Shown: one piece after another, positions 26,152 to 34,966 of the stretch
Layout: every line of letters starts with the position of its first letter
How positions within the stretch are numbered: position 1 is the stretch's first letter
Assembly (NCBI GenBank): GCA_038210985.1
Contig: JBBQWB010000012.1
Span: 1-47,716, forward strand
Source of the DNA: JAQUGA01 sp038210985
GTDB taxonomy: Bacteria; Bacteroidota; Bacteroidia; Bacteroidales; WCHB1-69
Direction: 5' to 3'
DNA: 47,716 nucleotides
Program-made: the position numbers and the translations under genes
Notes under the pieces: generated by a model
Database searches by the model: none
Told to the model about the DNA's origin: nothing
Seen by the model: the letters and a program-made list of their open reading frames with translations, nothing else

Positions 26152-27907
26152 CATCACCTTAATAACATCTTTTTCTGATATACTTAAAACGAATTTTACT
26201 TTAGGAGATAAAATTATATTTCAATCTACAGAGATAATTTTACTGATGAATGGAAGTTATCAGGGAAAATATGTTTTTGATGACACGCCCGAATATTTTA
26301 TTACCATAATTGGATCCGCTTTTTTTAGAGAAGAATTCTCAATAAATAGAGAAGCTGTTTCATCACAAAATCATCTTAAAAAATATCTCGATTTATACAG
26401 AAATATTAATGATAAAGGGAGGATTTTAAGTGGATTTTATAATGTTATCATAATTAATAAGTTAAAAAACAAGACGACTATTATTAGTTCTCACTTCGGT
26501 ATTAGACCAATATTTTATGCTGTTTTTAATAAATCTCTATTAGTTTCAACAAGCCCTGAAGGTGTCATTGGAACTAATTTGATTAAACCTAAAACAAATA
26601 AAAGTACGGTTCTGCAGTTTTTTACATTTAATTATTCGATAAACGAAGATACTTTTTACCATCAAATTAGTTCACTCGAAGCAGGTTGTCAGCTTGATTT
26701 TGAAAACTCAAAAATAAATATTAAAAGATATTTTGACTCAATTGAACTTGTTCAAAAACCATTTTTTTCTTATAAAGACTCTAAAATATTGCTTTATAAT
26801 GAACTTAAAAAGATTTTCGATAAATATCAAAATGGGCTTAACGGTTTTTCAATTTCCTTAACTGGAGGTTGGGATGGGCGATTAATTTTGGCTCTTCTGA
26901 AAAATAACCCCAAAGTTTTAAATACATATTCTCATGGAAGTAAAGAGGATGGAGATATTTTAATTCCTAATTTAATTTCCAAAAAAACAAAAATTTTCCA
27001 CCAATCGTATCTAATTGATGAATTTTTTTATAAAAATGAATTTATAAATTATGCAATACAAATAGTAGAAAATACATCTGGGTTACGATCCATTGCTCGA
27101 TCTCATTACATGTATTCCGTTGGAAATGAGCTAAAAAACAATCAAAACATTTTAACGGGAATATGTGGAAGTAATTTAATGAAAGGTGGGGCAATGTCAA
27201 TAGGTCCAGTATGGAATAATCAAATTAACACATTGTTGATTGAGCCTGATTTTAATAAGGTTAAAAAACATATTTTCGATTTTTTAGGTAAGTCTGTATT
27301 TGATGTTCTGGATGCCAGTAATGATGAAGTAGATGCATTTATTTCAATTGCTGAAAAAATACATTTGGGTTATCACTTAGAAAGTAAAATTGAAAAAAGA
27401 GTTTATCGATTTTTATTAAATATTGTGGAACGAAAATATTTTGGAAATGAAATTTTATCGTATGCTCATTTAGGCGAAAATTTAGCTCCATTTATTGATA
27501 TTGAATTTGTAGAGCAATTGTGTAAAACTCCATATTTTGGAGGATATATGAAAATGTCAGGAGGTAATATTTTCAATAATTGGCGAAATAGTTTATTGTA
27601 TGCATACATGATAAATAGTTCAGATCCAGAACTTGGGAAGATGATTTCAGATAAAGGTGTTAGTTTGTATGATTTATCAAAGGTGTATCGCTGGCCATGG
27701 ATAATGAAGCAACAATACATTAAACGAATTCAACCAAAAGCGGCTTCAAAATATGATGTAGAATCAGGAATTGAGAGTTTGATGAATCAAACTAAAGGTA
27801 ATTTTAGTTTAAAATCGAACCAAAAAGTTATTGAAAGTATTGAAAATAAAGAACTGAAGTATAATTTGATAAGTTATTTACTTTGGTCAGAAAAGAATAA
27901 TTATTGA
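26138..27907 (+). CDS. Asparagine-synthase-like protein with degenerate glutaminase domain
   Basis: A 589-residue protein laid out like AsnB but probably not an asparagine synthetase. The N-terminal half (about 1-200) keeps the class II glutaminase fold, for example HFGIRPIFYAV, but lacks the MCG start and hence the nucleophilic Cys. The synthetase half has a modified PP loop, TGGWDGR at 242-248, in place of SGGxDS. Relatives with dead glutaminase domains include beta-lactam synthetase and uncharacterised sugar-locus proteins, which adenylate a carboxylate and use another amine. It overlaps the ATP-grasp gene by 14 bases. Expected: amide or ring formation on a glycan component (inference). 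Confidence 0.8.
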   Translation: MQMNNITLITSFSDILKTNFTLGDKIIFQSTEIILLMNGSYQGKYVFDDTPEYFITIIGSAFFREEFSINREAVSSQNHLKKYLDLYRNINDKGRILSGFYNVIIINKLKNKTTIISSHFGIRPIFYAVFNKSLLVSTSPEGVIGTNLIKPKTNKSTVLQFFTFNYSINEDTFYHQISSLEAGCQLDFENSKINIKRYFDSIELVQKPFFSYKDSKILLYNELKKIFDKYQNGLNGFSISLTGGWDGRLILALLKNNPKVLNTYSHGSKEDGDILIPNLISKKTKIFHQSYLIDEFFYKNEFINYAIQIVENTSGLRSIARSHYMYSVGNELKNNQNILTGICGSNLMKGGAMSIGPVWNNQINTLLIEPDFNKVKKHIFDFLGKSVFDVLDASNDEVDAFISIAEKIHLGYHLESKIEKRVYRFLLNIVERKYFGNEILSYAHLGENLAPFIDIEFVEQLCKTPYFGGYMKMSGGNIFNNWRNSLLYAYMINSSDPELGKMISDKGVSLYDLSKVYRWPWIMKQQYIKRIQPKAASKYDVESGIESLMNQTKGNFSLKSNQKVIESIENKELKYNLISYLLWSEKNNY

Positions 27908-27941
27908 AATCAATTAAATTTAAATTAAAACCATTAATATT

Positions 27942-28892
27942 TTGGGAACAAAAACATATCTAATTATCGGTGGAGCTGGCTTTATTGGATCACATGTGTC
28001 TGAGAAGTTGTTAGAAAATAGTCAAAAGGTAATTTGTATTGATAATTTTGATAATTTTTATCCAAAAGAAATTAAACAGAAAAATATTGAATTTGCTTTA
28101 AAAAATAAAAATTATATTTTCAAAGAAATAGATATCTGCAATTTCTCTGAATTATCTAGTTGTTTTGAGGAAAATAATATAGATGTTGTTGTTCATTTAG
28201 CAGCCAAAGCGGGCGTTCGACCTTCAATTAATAATCCGGAAGCATATTATAAAACAAATGTTTTAGGAACATTAAATGTGCTGGAAACTATGAAATTACA
28301 TGGAAAAAGCAAGTTAATCTTTGCTTCATCGTCATCGGTTTATGGTAATAGCGTTGAAATGCCATTTAGTGAATTGCAGAATGTAGATAGACCCATTTCG
28401 CCATACGCTGCTTCCAAAAAAGCAGGAGAACTATTATGTTACACGTATCATGAACTATATAATTTTGACATCTTTTGTCTTCGTTTTTTTACAGTTTATG
28501 GTCCAAGACAAAGACCAGATTTGGCAATACATAAATTCACTCGTCAAATATTAAATAATGAAACAATTAAAATTTATGGCAACGGCGACACTTGTCGCGA
28601 TTATACATACGTGGATGATGTGGTTGACGGAATTTTAAAGTCGATAAATTATTTGGCAGGTTACGAAATAATAAACATCGGAGAATCACGCACTGTTTCA
28701 GTTTTAGAAGTCGTTTCCGAAATCGAAAAAAACTTGAATTTAAAAGCAAATATTGAATTTATATCCTACCAAGCAGGAGATGTTTCTTCTACTTTTTCAA
28801 ATATATCAAAAGCACGACAATTAATAAATTATAATCCAGTTTGGAGTTTTGAGGATGGAATAAAAGAATTTGTAAAATGGATGAAAAAGTAA
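27942..28892 (+). CDS. NAD-dependent sugar epimerase, UDP-glucuronate 4-epimerase-like
   Basis: Extended short-chain dehydrogenase of 316 residues. It has a Rossmann motif GGAGFIGSH near the N-terminus, DNFDNFYPKEIK as in UDP-GlcA C4-epimerases, HLAAKAGVRPS, a Ser-rich strand FASSSSVYG, and the catalytic YxxxK in YAASKKAGE. RDYTYVDDVVDGI completes the pattern. It would supply UDP-galacturonate or a related sugar, and it is the only obvious nucleotide-sugar enzyme in the 14-36 kb operon. The start seems to be TTG 27942 (or ATT just upstream); no ATG precedes the Rossmann motif. The next gene overlaps its end by 16 bases. Confidence 0.85.
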   Translation: MGTKTYLIIGGAGFIGSHVSEKLLENSQKVICIDNFDNFYPKEIKQKNIEFALKNKNYIFKEIDICNFSELSSCFEENNIDVVVHLAAKAGVRPSINNPEAYYKTNVLGTLNVLETMKLHGKSKLIFASSSSVYGNSVEMPFSELQNVDRPISPYAASKKAGELLCYTYHELYNFDIFCLRFFTVYGPRQRPDLAIHKFTRQILNNETIKIYGNGDTCRDYTYVDDVVDGILKSINYLAGYEIINIGESRTVSVLEVVSEIEKNLNLKANIEFISYQAGDVSSTFSNISKARQLINYNPVWSFEDGIKEFVKWMKK

Positions 28893-29878
28893 AAATATTA
28901 TTTGTAGCTAGCGGTAACTCTCAGAGCTTTAAAGTTGCACCATTTATTTCTGCTCAAGGAGAATCGCTCCAAAATATGGGCTTTAATGTTGAATACTTTC
29001 CCCTAGTTGGTAAAGGAATTAAAGGATATTTGAAAAATGCTCGTTTAATTCGCAAAGAAGTTAAAATAAAAAAATACACTATTATTCATGCACATTATAC
29101 CATGTCGGGATGGTCATCGGTGTTGGCATTTTCTAAAATACCAATTGTATTATCATTAATGGGGAGTGATGCATACGGACACTATATTGCACCTAATAAA
29201 ATCGAATTTTCAAGTAGATATTTGATTTTTTTAACCTATTTAATTCAACCTTTCGTTAAAGCGATAGTTTGCAAGTCAAAGTACATTGAAAGTTTTGTGT
29301 ATTTAAAAAAGAAGTCCGTTATTATACCAAATGGCATTCTGTTAAATAAGTTTACATGCTCCCTTAATGCATTTCATGATGAATTAAACCTAATAAAGGA
29401 TAAGAAATACATTTTATTTTTAGGCGACACTTCAAATGTTCGGAAAAATTACAAATTGGTAAAGGAATCTTATAGTCTAATAAATAAACCCAATATTGAA
29501 ATTTTAACTCCTTTTCCAATAACTCACGAAGAAGTTGTGAAGTATTTAAATACCGTTGATGTGCTGGTCGTTCCTTCGTTAATGGAGGGTTCGCCAAATA
29601 TTGTAAAAGAAGCAATGGCGTGCAATTGTCCGGTTGTTGCGACCAATGTTGGAGATGTTGAATGGCTTTTTGGCAACGAACCGGGGTATTTTATTTCTAA
29701 TTTTGAACCATCGAATGTTGCTTCTAAAATCGAAAAAGCGATTGACTTTGTGGAGAGAAACGGAAGAACGAACGGTAGAGAACGAATCATTAATTTAGGC
29801 TTAGATTCCGAAACTGTTGCAAAAAAAATTATCCAGGTGTATCAAAAAGTTTTAAAGATACCAATAACAAATGAATAA
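28877..29878 (+). CDS. GT4-family glycosyltransferase
   Basis: GT-B glycosyltransferase of 333 residues. The N-terminal domain has ILFVASGNSQSFKVAPFI, HAHYTMSGWSS and LSLMGSDAYG, a pattern common in GT4 enzymes of polysaccharide loci. The donor domain contains VPSLMEGSPNIVKEAMAC with the E-x7-E pair, then PVVATNVGDVEWL. It should add a sugar to the lipid-linked unit. ATG 28877 overlaps the epimerase stop by 16 bases and its own end overlaps the second ATP-grasp gene by eight bases, so the three are translationally coupled. Confidence 0.87.
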   Translation: MDEKVKILFVASGNSQSFKVAPFISAQGESLQNMGFNVEYFPLVGKGIKGYLKNARLIRKEVKIKKYTIIHAHYTMSGWSSVLAFSKIPIVLSLMGSDAYGHYIAPNKIEFSSRYLIFLTYLIQPFVKAIVCKSKYIESFVYLKKKSVIIPNGILLNKFTCSLNAFHDELNLIKDKKYILFLGDTSNVRKNYKLVKESYSLINKPNIEILTPFPITHEEVVKYLNTVDVLVVPSLMEGSPNIVKEAMACNCPVVATNVGDVEWLFGNEPGYFISNFEPSNVASKIEKAIDFVERNGRTNGRERIINLGLDSETVAKKIIQVYQKVLKIPITNE

Positions 29879-31049
29879 TACAGATACAAAACGTGGCGTA
29901 TTAATTATCGACGGACATATTCAGGCTTTAGCCCTAACACGTAGTTTGGGTGAAAAAGGTATTCCTGTGTTTATTGTTGACAGAAATAAACATGGTGTAG
30001 CCAGATATTCAAAGTACTGCTCGAAGTTTTTCAAATGCCCCGATTATCTTAGTCCCGAATTTGTTCCTTTTCTTATGAAATTAGGAGAAGTCGAAAATTT
30101 AAATAATTGGCTAATTCTTCCCTGCGATGATCATATTGTGAAAACCTTATCCGAACATAAAAAAACATTGCAGGAAATCTATAAAATTGCAACTGTAGAT
30201 GAACGTGTATTGAAAAACATTATTAATAAACGTAATTTATTTGATATAGCTTCAAGCATTGGTTTACCAGTAATTAAAACAATTTATCCCGATGATTGGG
30301 TTGTTCACAGTCAAATGCTTAACTCTCTCCGATTTCCTCTATTAGTAAAAGGAATTGAAGGACAAACATTTTATAAAAAAGCACAACGTAAGGCGTTCAA
30401 AGTGCTTGATATCAATGAATTAAATCAGGTTTTGGTGAATCTTTCCGATGCTTTAAAACTGGATGAAATTATGATTCAGGAAATGATACCACTATCCATA
30501 GATACCAAGGTTATTTCGTTTACTTCCTTTTCGGTAGAAGGAGAAATCAAAGCCTATTGGATTGGTCAAAAAATTCGGGAACATCCAATTTATTTTGGAA
30601 CTGCAACTTGTAGTATGAGTATTCATAATGAAGAATTGCCTTTGTTGGCAAAGTCTATTTTGAGTAGTTTAGCTTATGATGGTGTTTGTGAAATTGAATT
30701 TTTGCTCGATTCACGCGATGGAAAATACTATATCATTGAGATTAATCCTCGCACATGGCTTTGGGTTGGTTTGGCAAAAGCATGTGGAGTCGATTACGCA
30801 AATTTGCTGTATAATCATGCAAATGAAATTGAACAATCTTACCCGAACAATTATTCCGAAAATGTATATTGGAAGAACGAAATTACCGATTTTATATTCT
30901 CAATGATGGGGATAATGCAAAGAAAAATTTCTTTTTCAAAATATCTAAAAACTCGAAAATCAAAGGTTAAAGCGTTGAGCGTTAAAGGCGATAAAAAACC
31001 TTTTTGGGCTTATCTGTTTTTGTTACCCTACATTTTTTTTAAGCGATAA
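29871..31049 (+). CDS. ATP-grasp domain protein, carbamoyl-phosphate-synthase-L-like
   Basis: Soluble 392-residue ATP-grasp enzyme. An N-terminal pre-ATP-grasp Rossmann-like part (GVLIIDGHIQALALTRSL, then RYSKYCSKFFKCPD) is followed by the ATP lid FPLLVKGIEGQ (about 157-167), EMIQEM and the metal-binding end CEIEFLL and YIIEINPRTWLW (about 285-297). Proteins of this shape occur often in polysaccharide loci next to DUF354 and GT4 genes; their substrates are mostly unknown, and D-aspartate or amino-acid ligases are the nearest known functions. The C-terminal 70 residues are basic with an aromatic end, perhaps a membrane-association tail. Confidence 0.8.
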   Translation: MNNTDTKRGVLIIDGHIQALALTRSLGEKGIPVFIVDRNKHGVARYSKYCSKFFKCPDYLSPEFVPFLMKLGEVENLNNWLILPCDDHIVKTLSEHKKTLQEIYKIATVDERVLKNIINKRNLFDIASSIGLPVIKTIYPDDWVVHSQMLNSLRFPLLVKGIEGQTFYKKAQRKAFKVLDINELNQVLVNLSDALKLDEIMIQEMIPLSIDTKVISFTSFSVEGEIKAYWIGQKIREHPIYFGTATCSMSIHNEELPLLAKSILSSLAYDGVCEIEFLLDSRDGKYYIIEINPRTWLWVGLAKACGVDYANLLYNHANEIEQSYPNNYSENVYWKNEITDFIFSMMGIMQRKISFSKYLKTRKSKVKALSVKGDKKPFWAYLFLLPYIFFKR

Positions 31050-31054
31050 TTCAA

Positions 31055-32146
31055 ATGAATATCTTAATCGATATTGGTCATCCGGCTCAGGTGTATAATT
31101 TTAAATACATCCATCAAAAACTTGTTGCAAGCGGTCATAATCTTTATGTTACGGCTGTCGATAAAGATATTACAATGGACTTGCTCGATAAATTTGAAAT
31201 TCCCTATCTTATATTTAAAAACACGAAGAAGAGCCTTTTTTTAAAATTGTGTTGGATAATTTCGGCAAATTTCAAATCATTTAAAATCCAAAGAAAATAT
31301 AAAATAGATTTGATTGTTAGCAGAATGTCATTATATCATACCTTGCCTGCTTGGTTGTTACGAAAAAAACATATTGGATTATGCGATACGGAGTCGGCAA
31401 TTGAAAATAAACTGATTTCGAAACTTATGTCCTTGGTTATATCTTCGGATTCATTTAATAAAAACTTTGGAGCGAATCATTATAAAATCAAATCAAATAT
31501 TGAGCTGTTTTATTTGCATCCGAATCAATTTTCTTTGCCAGGAGATGTTAGTTATATACTTGGAATTGAGCCAAAAACACCTTACGTCATTATGCGGTTT
31601 GTGAGTTGGGATGCTTTTCATGACAAAGGTTTATCGGGTTTTACCAATCGAAAGAAAATGGAAGCTACAAACTTGTTTTCAAGTATTGCCAAAGTGTTTA
31701 TTTCTTCCGAAAAAACGCTACCTCCCGAGCTACAAAAATACCAAATAAAAATTCCACCCGAAAAAATGCATCAAGTTTTGGCTCAAGCAACTTTGTTTTT
31801 TGGCGAAAGTGCCACCATGGCATCCGAAAGTGCTGTTTTGGGAGTTCCGGCAATATATCTCGACAAAAATGGTCGTGGTTATATCGAAGAGGAAGTTAAA
31901 TTCGGCTTGGCATTTCATTACAAAAATAGCAAAGAGGAGCAAGAAAAAGCCATTGAAAAAGGAATTGAAATATTGAAAATGAACCTATTAGAAAAGAGTG
32001 TTTTTAGAAAAAATCATTCTGAATTTTTATCTCAAAAAATAGATGCTACCTCTTTTTTGGTTTGGCTAATCGAGAATTTACCAGAAAGTTTAAAAACTAT
32101 TAAAACGAATTTAAATATTCAAGATCAATTCATTACAACATTATGA
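31055..32146 (+). CDS. DUF354-family GT-B-like protein
   Basis: A 363-residue cytosolic protein with the DUF354 N-terminus ILIDIGHPAQVYNFK. The C-terminal half resembles the donor side of GT-B enzymes of the MurG/UDP-GlcNAc 2-epimerase type (FFGESATMASESAVLGVPAIYL). DUF354 members occur in polysaccharide and archaeal surface-glycan loci and are thought to be glycosyltransferases or epimerase-like; no activity can be assigned here. It lies five bases after the ATP-grasp gene and overlaps the next deacetylase-like gene by ATGA, so the trio 29871-32916 may form a functional block. Confidence 0.8.
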   Translation: MNILIDIGHPAQVYNFKYIHQKLVASGHNLYVTAVDKDITMDLLDKFEIPYLIFKNTKKSLFLKLCWIISANFKSFKIQRKYKIDLIVSRMSLYHTLPAWLLRKKHIGLCDTESAIENKLISKLMSLVISSDSFNKNFGANHYKIKSNIELFYLHPNQFSLPGDVSYILGIEPKTPYVIMRFVSWDAFHDKGLSGFTNRKKMEATNLFSSIAKVFISSEKTLPPELQKYQIKIPPEKMHQVLAQATLFFGESATMASESAVLGVPAIYLDKNGRGYIEEEVKFGLAFHYKNSKEEQEKAIEKGIEILKMNLLEKSVFRKNHSEFLSQKIDATSFLVWLIENLPESLKTIKTNLNIQDQFITTL

Positions 32147-32916
32147 AAGAGTTTACATTTCATTCATTTGCGGATATTCTAACGGCATTCCAAAAAAACG
32201 AATACGAAATAACCTCTTATGCTAATTACGTTAAAGGTATTTCAAAAAATGAAAAGCAACTTATATTAAGACACGACGTTGACAGATTTCCAAATAACAC
32301 TTTGAAAATGGCTCAAATGGAAGCCAAATTGGGAATCTTTTCAACCTATTATTTTCGAATTATTCCTTCGGTTTTTAAACCCGAAATAATTCAGCAAGTT
32401 GCTGCTTTGGGACACGAAATTGGCTATCACTACGAAGATTTAAGCCTTTGTAATGGAGACATGAAAAAAGCCATCGAAAATTTTAAATCAAATCTCGAAA
32501 AGTTACGTGTCTTTTATCCGATAATAACCATTTGTATGCATGGAAGTCCTTTGTCTAAATGGGATAATAAATCAATTTGGAATAATTATGACTACAAAGC
32601 TTTCGGAATAATTGCCGATACCTCTTTAAATGTAGATTACAATTCCGTTTTTTATATTTCGGATAATGGTAGAGCTTGGAATAGGGCTTCGGTTAGTATT
32701 CGTGATAAAGTGGAATCTTCATTTAATATTCCAATAAAAAACTCGAATCATATTTTAGAGTTAGTTTCAACTCAACAAATGCCAAAAAAAGTGATGCTCA
32801 ATGCTCATCCAGATACATTTTTTGATCCAGGTTTTAAATTTGTTTTAAATTGGATTTTTATTGAGTCGAAAAATATTGCTAAATGGATAATTGTTCGATT
32901 TAAATTAATAAAATAG
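32143..32916 (+). CDS. Polysaccharide deacetylase-like protein (HDVD type)
   Basis: A 257-residue protein of the NodB-like fold with an early LILRHDVDRFP motif (about 45-55) instead of the usual TFDDG, then FSTYYFRI and HEIGYHYEDL with a His that can bind metal. CMHGSPLSKWDN is near the middle and LNAHPDTFFDPG near the end. Proteins of this type are common beside DUF354 and ATP-grasp genes in glycan loci. It could remove an N- or O-acyl group from a sugar. No signal peptide is seen, suggesting a cytosolic substrate. The start overlaps the DUF354 gene by ATGA, and the amidotransferase fusion gene follows after 16 bases. Confidence 0.75.
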   Translation: MKEFTFHSFADILTAFQKNEYEITSYANYVKGISKNEKQLILRHDVDRFPNNTLKMAQMEAKLGIFSTYYFRIIPSVFKPEIIQQVAALGHEIGYHYEDLSLCNGDMKKAIENFKSNLEKLRVFYPIITICMHGSPLSKWDNKSIWNNYDYKAFGIIADTSLNVDYNSVFYISDNGRAWNRASVSIRDKVESSFNIPIKNSNHILELVSTQQMPKKVMLNAHPDTFFDPGFKFVLNWIFIESKNIAKWIIVRFKLIK

Positions 32917-32932
32917 AGAAAAGGATTGTAAT

Positions 32933-34966
32933 ATGTGTGGTATTTTTGGTATTATTATTAAGCCTGATAGCTCTTTAAATATTAAGTCTGTCGAGAAAAC
33001 TTTAAATAAGATTGCTGTTTTATCCGAATCCAGAGGGAAAGACTCTTCGGGTATAGCTTTCCGAAAAAACTTTGCAAAAACGATAGAAGTTATTAAGGGA
33101 GACGTGTCAATTAGCAAACTGGTTGAATCCTCGGAATATAACAAGCAATTGAAGATTGCCCTAAATGCTTATAAAAACAAGGATGGTTTTTCTGCTTTTG
33201 GTCATGCACGACTTGTAACCAACGGTTCTCAATTGCAAGAAGTTAATAATCAACCAGTTTTAAAAGACGATACCGTGTTAATTCACAACGGCATAATTGT
33301 AAATGTGGATGAATTATGGGTAAATAATCCGCAAATAACTCGAGAATTTGAAATTGATACCGAAATTATTTCGGCTTTAATTAAAGATAAGTTGAAAACG
33401 TCATCAAATCTACTAAATTCTATTAATGCTGTTTTTAAACTGCTCGAAGGCACTTTTTCAATTGCCTTGATGTTTAATGATTTAAATCAGTTTGTTTTGG
33501 CGACAAACAATGGATCTTTGTACTATGTATTGGATAGTAATTTAATTGTATTTGCATCCGAAGCCTATTTTTTGGAACAACTTATCAGTAATTACTATTT
33601 TAAGGATATATCAAAAACAGATGAAATAAAGCAAATTTCACCAAATAATGGTTTGATTGTTAATTACAACTTGCTTACTGTTAATGAGTTTTCGATTAAT
33701 GAATTAGACTCTGATTATAGGAGCGAAAAATCAAACGATATTTATTCCATAAAAAAACATCTAATTGAAAACACAAATTCGGGGAAAGAAGCCGTAATAG
33801 ATCCTTCATTATTTATTAATCGAGGAGTTGAAAATCATCTTTTTAATCTTTTGGAGTACAATATGGATGCAATCCGTAAAATTAAAAGGTGTACTAAATG
33901 CTTATTGCCAGAGACGTTTCCTTTTATTGAGTTTGATTCCGATGGAGTTTGTAATTATTGCCATAATCATAAATCATCAAAATCATCAAAAACTACGGAC
34001 GAACTAGAAAAATTAGTGGCGCCATATCGAAGGGGAGGAAATAAACTCGATTGTATTGTGCCTTTTAGTGGCGGAAGGGATAGTACATATTCATTACATC
34101 TTGTAAAAAAGGAATTGGGTCTTAATCCAATTGCGTTTACTTACGACTGGGGTATGGTAACCGATTTAGCCCGTAGAAACATTGCACGGGTTTGCGGAAA
34201 ATTGGGAGTTGAAAATATTATTGTTTCCGCTGACATAAATAGGAAACGTGAAAACATTCGAAAGAATATTGAAGCATGGATAAAATATCCGGCATTGGGA
34301 ATGATACCTCTTTTTATGGCTGGAGATAAATTCTTTTTTTATTACTGCAATCAGGTTAAAAAGCAAACAGGTATCGATTTGAATATTTGGGGCATCAATG
34401 ATTTGGAAAATACAAATTTTAAAACAGGGTTTGGAGGAATGAAACCAAATTTTGATAAAAAAACCATTTATTCACTTTCGCTTCAAAATAAACTAAAGCT
34501 TTTTGCTTATGTAGGTCGAAATTTAATAAAAAGCCCTGGATATATTAATTCTTCAATTTTTGATAGTTTAGGCTCATTTGCTGCCAGATATATTTCACCT
34601 AAAAAGGATTATTATCATCTTTTTGACTATTACCAATGGAACGAAAAAGAAGTTAACAATTTAGTTTTGAATGAATACGACTGGGAATTAGCTATTGATA
34701 CATCAACAACTTGGCGAATTGGCGATGGTACTGCAAGTTTTTATAATTATATTTATTATACGGTTGCTGGATTTTCCGAAAACGATACGTTTCGAAGTAA
34801 TCAAATTCGTGAAGGAATGATAGATAGAGAAACCGCATTAAAACTTGTGGAACAAGAAAATATTCCTAGATATGAAACCATGAGATGGTATTTGGAAATA
34901 ATTCAGGTAGATTTTGAAAAGGCAATTAAAACAATTAATAAGATTCCAAAATTCTACGAAATATGA
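32933..34966 (+). CDS. Fusion: class II glutaminase plus WbuX/WbpG-type N-acetyl sugar amidotransferase
   Basis: Two enzymes in one 677-residue frame. Residues 1 to about 300 are an N-terminal-nucleophile glutaminase: MCGIFG, HARLVTNG, HNGIIVN and EIDTEI give Cys, Arg, Asn-Gly and Asp in the GlmS/PurF order. Residues from 311 are a full WbuX/WbpG/PseA-like amidotransferase: a four-Cys zinc motif (CTKC and later CNYC), the PP loop SGGRDST at 379-385, and FTYDWGM. Such enzymes convert a sugar acetamido group to acetamidino with ATP and ammonia; known systems take ammonia from a separate class I HisH-like protein. The ATG at 33863 could act as an internal start. Wzi overlaps by ATGA. Confidence 0.88.
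   Translation: MCGIFGIIIKPDSSLNIKSVEKTLNKIAVLSESRGKDSSGIAFRKNFAKTIEVIKGDVSISKLVESSEYNKQLKIALNAYKNKDGFSAFGHARLVTNGSQLQEVNNQPVLKDDTVLIHNGIIVNVDELWVNNPQITREFEIDTEIISALIKDKLKTSSNLLNSINAVFKLLEGTFSIALMFNDLNQFVLATNNGSLYYVLDSNLIVFASEAYFLEQLISNYYFKDISKTDEIKQISPNNGLIVNYNLLTVNEFSINELDSDYRSEKSNDIYSIKKHLIENTNSGKEAVIDPSLFINRGVENHLFNLLEYNMDAIRKIKRCTKCLLPETFPFIEFDSDGVCNYCHNHKSSKSSKTTDELEKLVAPYRRGGNKLDCIVPFSGGRDSTYSLHLVKKELGLNPIAFTYDWGMVTDLARRNIARVCGKLGVENIIVSADINRKRENIRKNIEAWIKYPALGMIPLFMAGDKFFFYYCNQVKKQTGIDLNIWGINDLENTNFKTGFGGMKPNFDKKTIYSLSLQNKLKLFAYVGRNLIKSPGYINSSIFDSLGSFAARYISPKKDYYHLFDYYQWNEKEVNNLVLNEYDWELAIDTSTTWRIGDGTASFYNYIYYTVAGFSENDTFRSNQIREGMIDRETALKLVEQENIPRYETMRWYLEIIQVDFEKAIKTINKIPKFYEI

Noticed and set aside
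33863..34966. Two separate genes (glutaminase, then WbuX) rather than a fusion
   Set aside because: The frame is continuous with no stop between the domains; ATG 33863 is kept only as a possible internal start.
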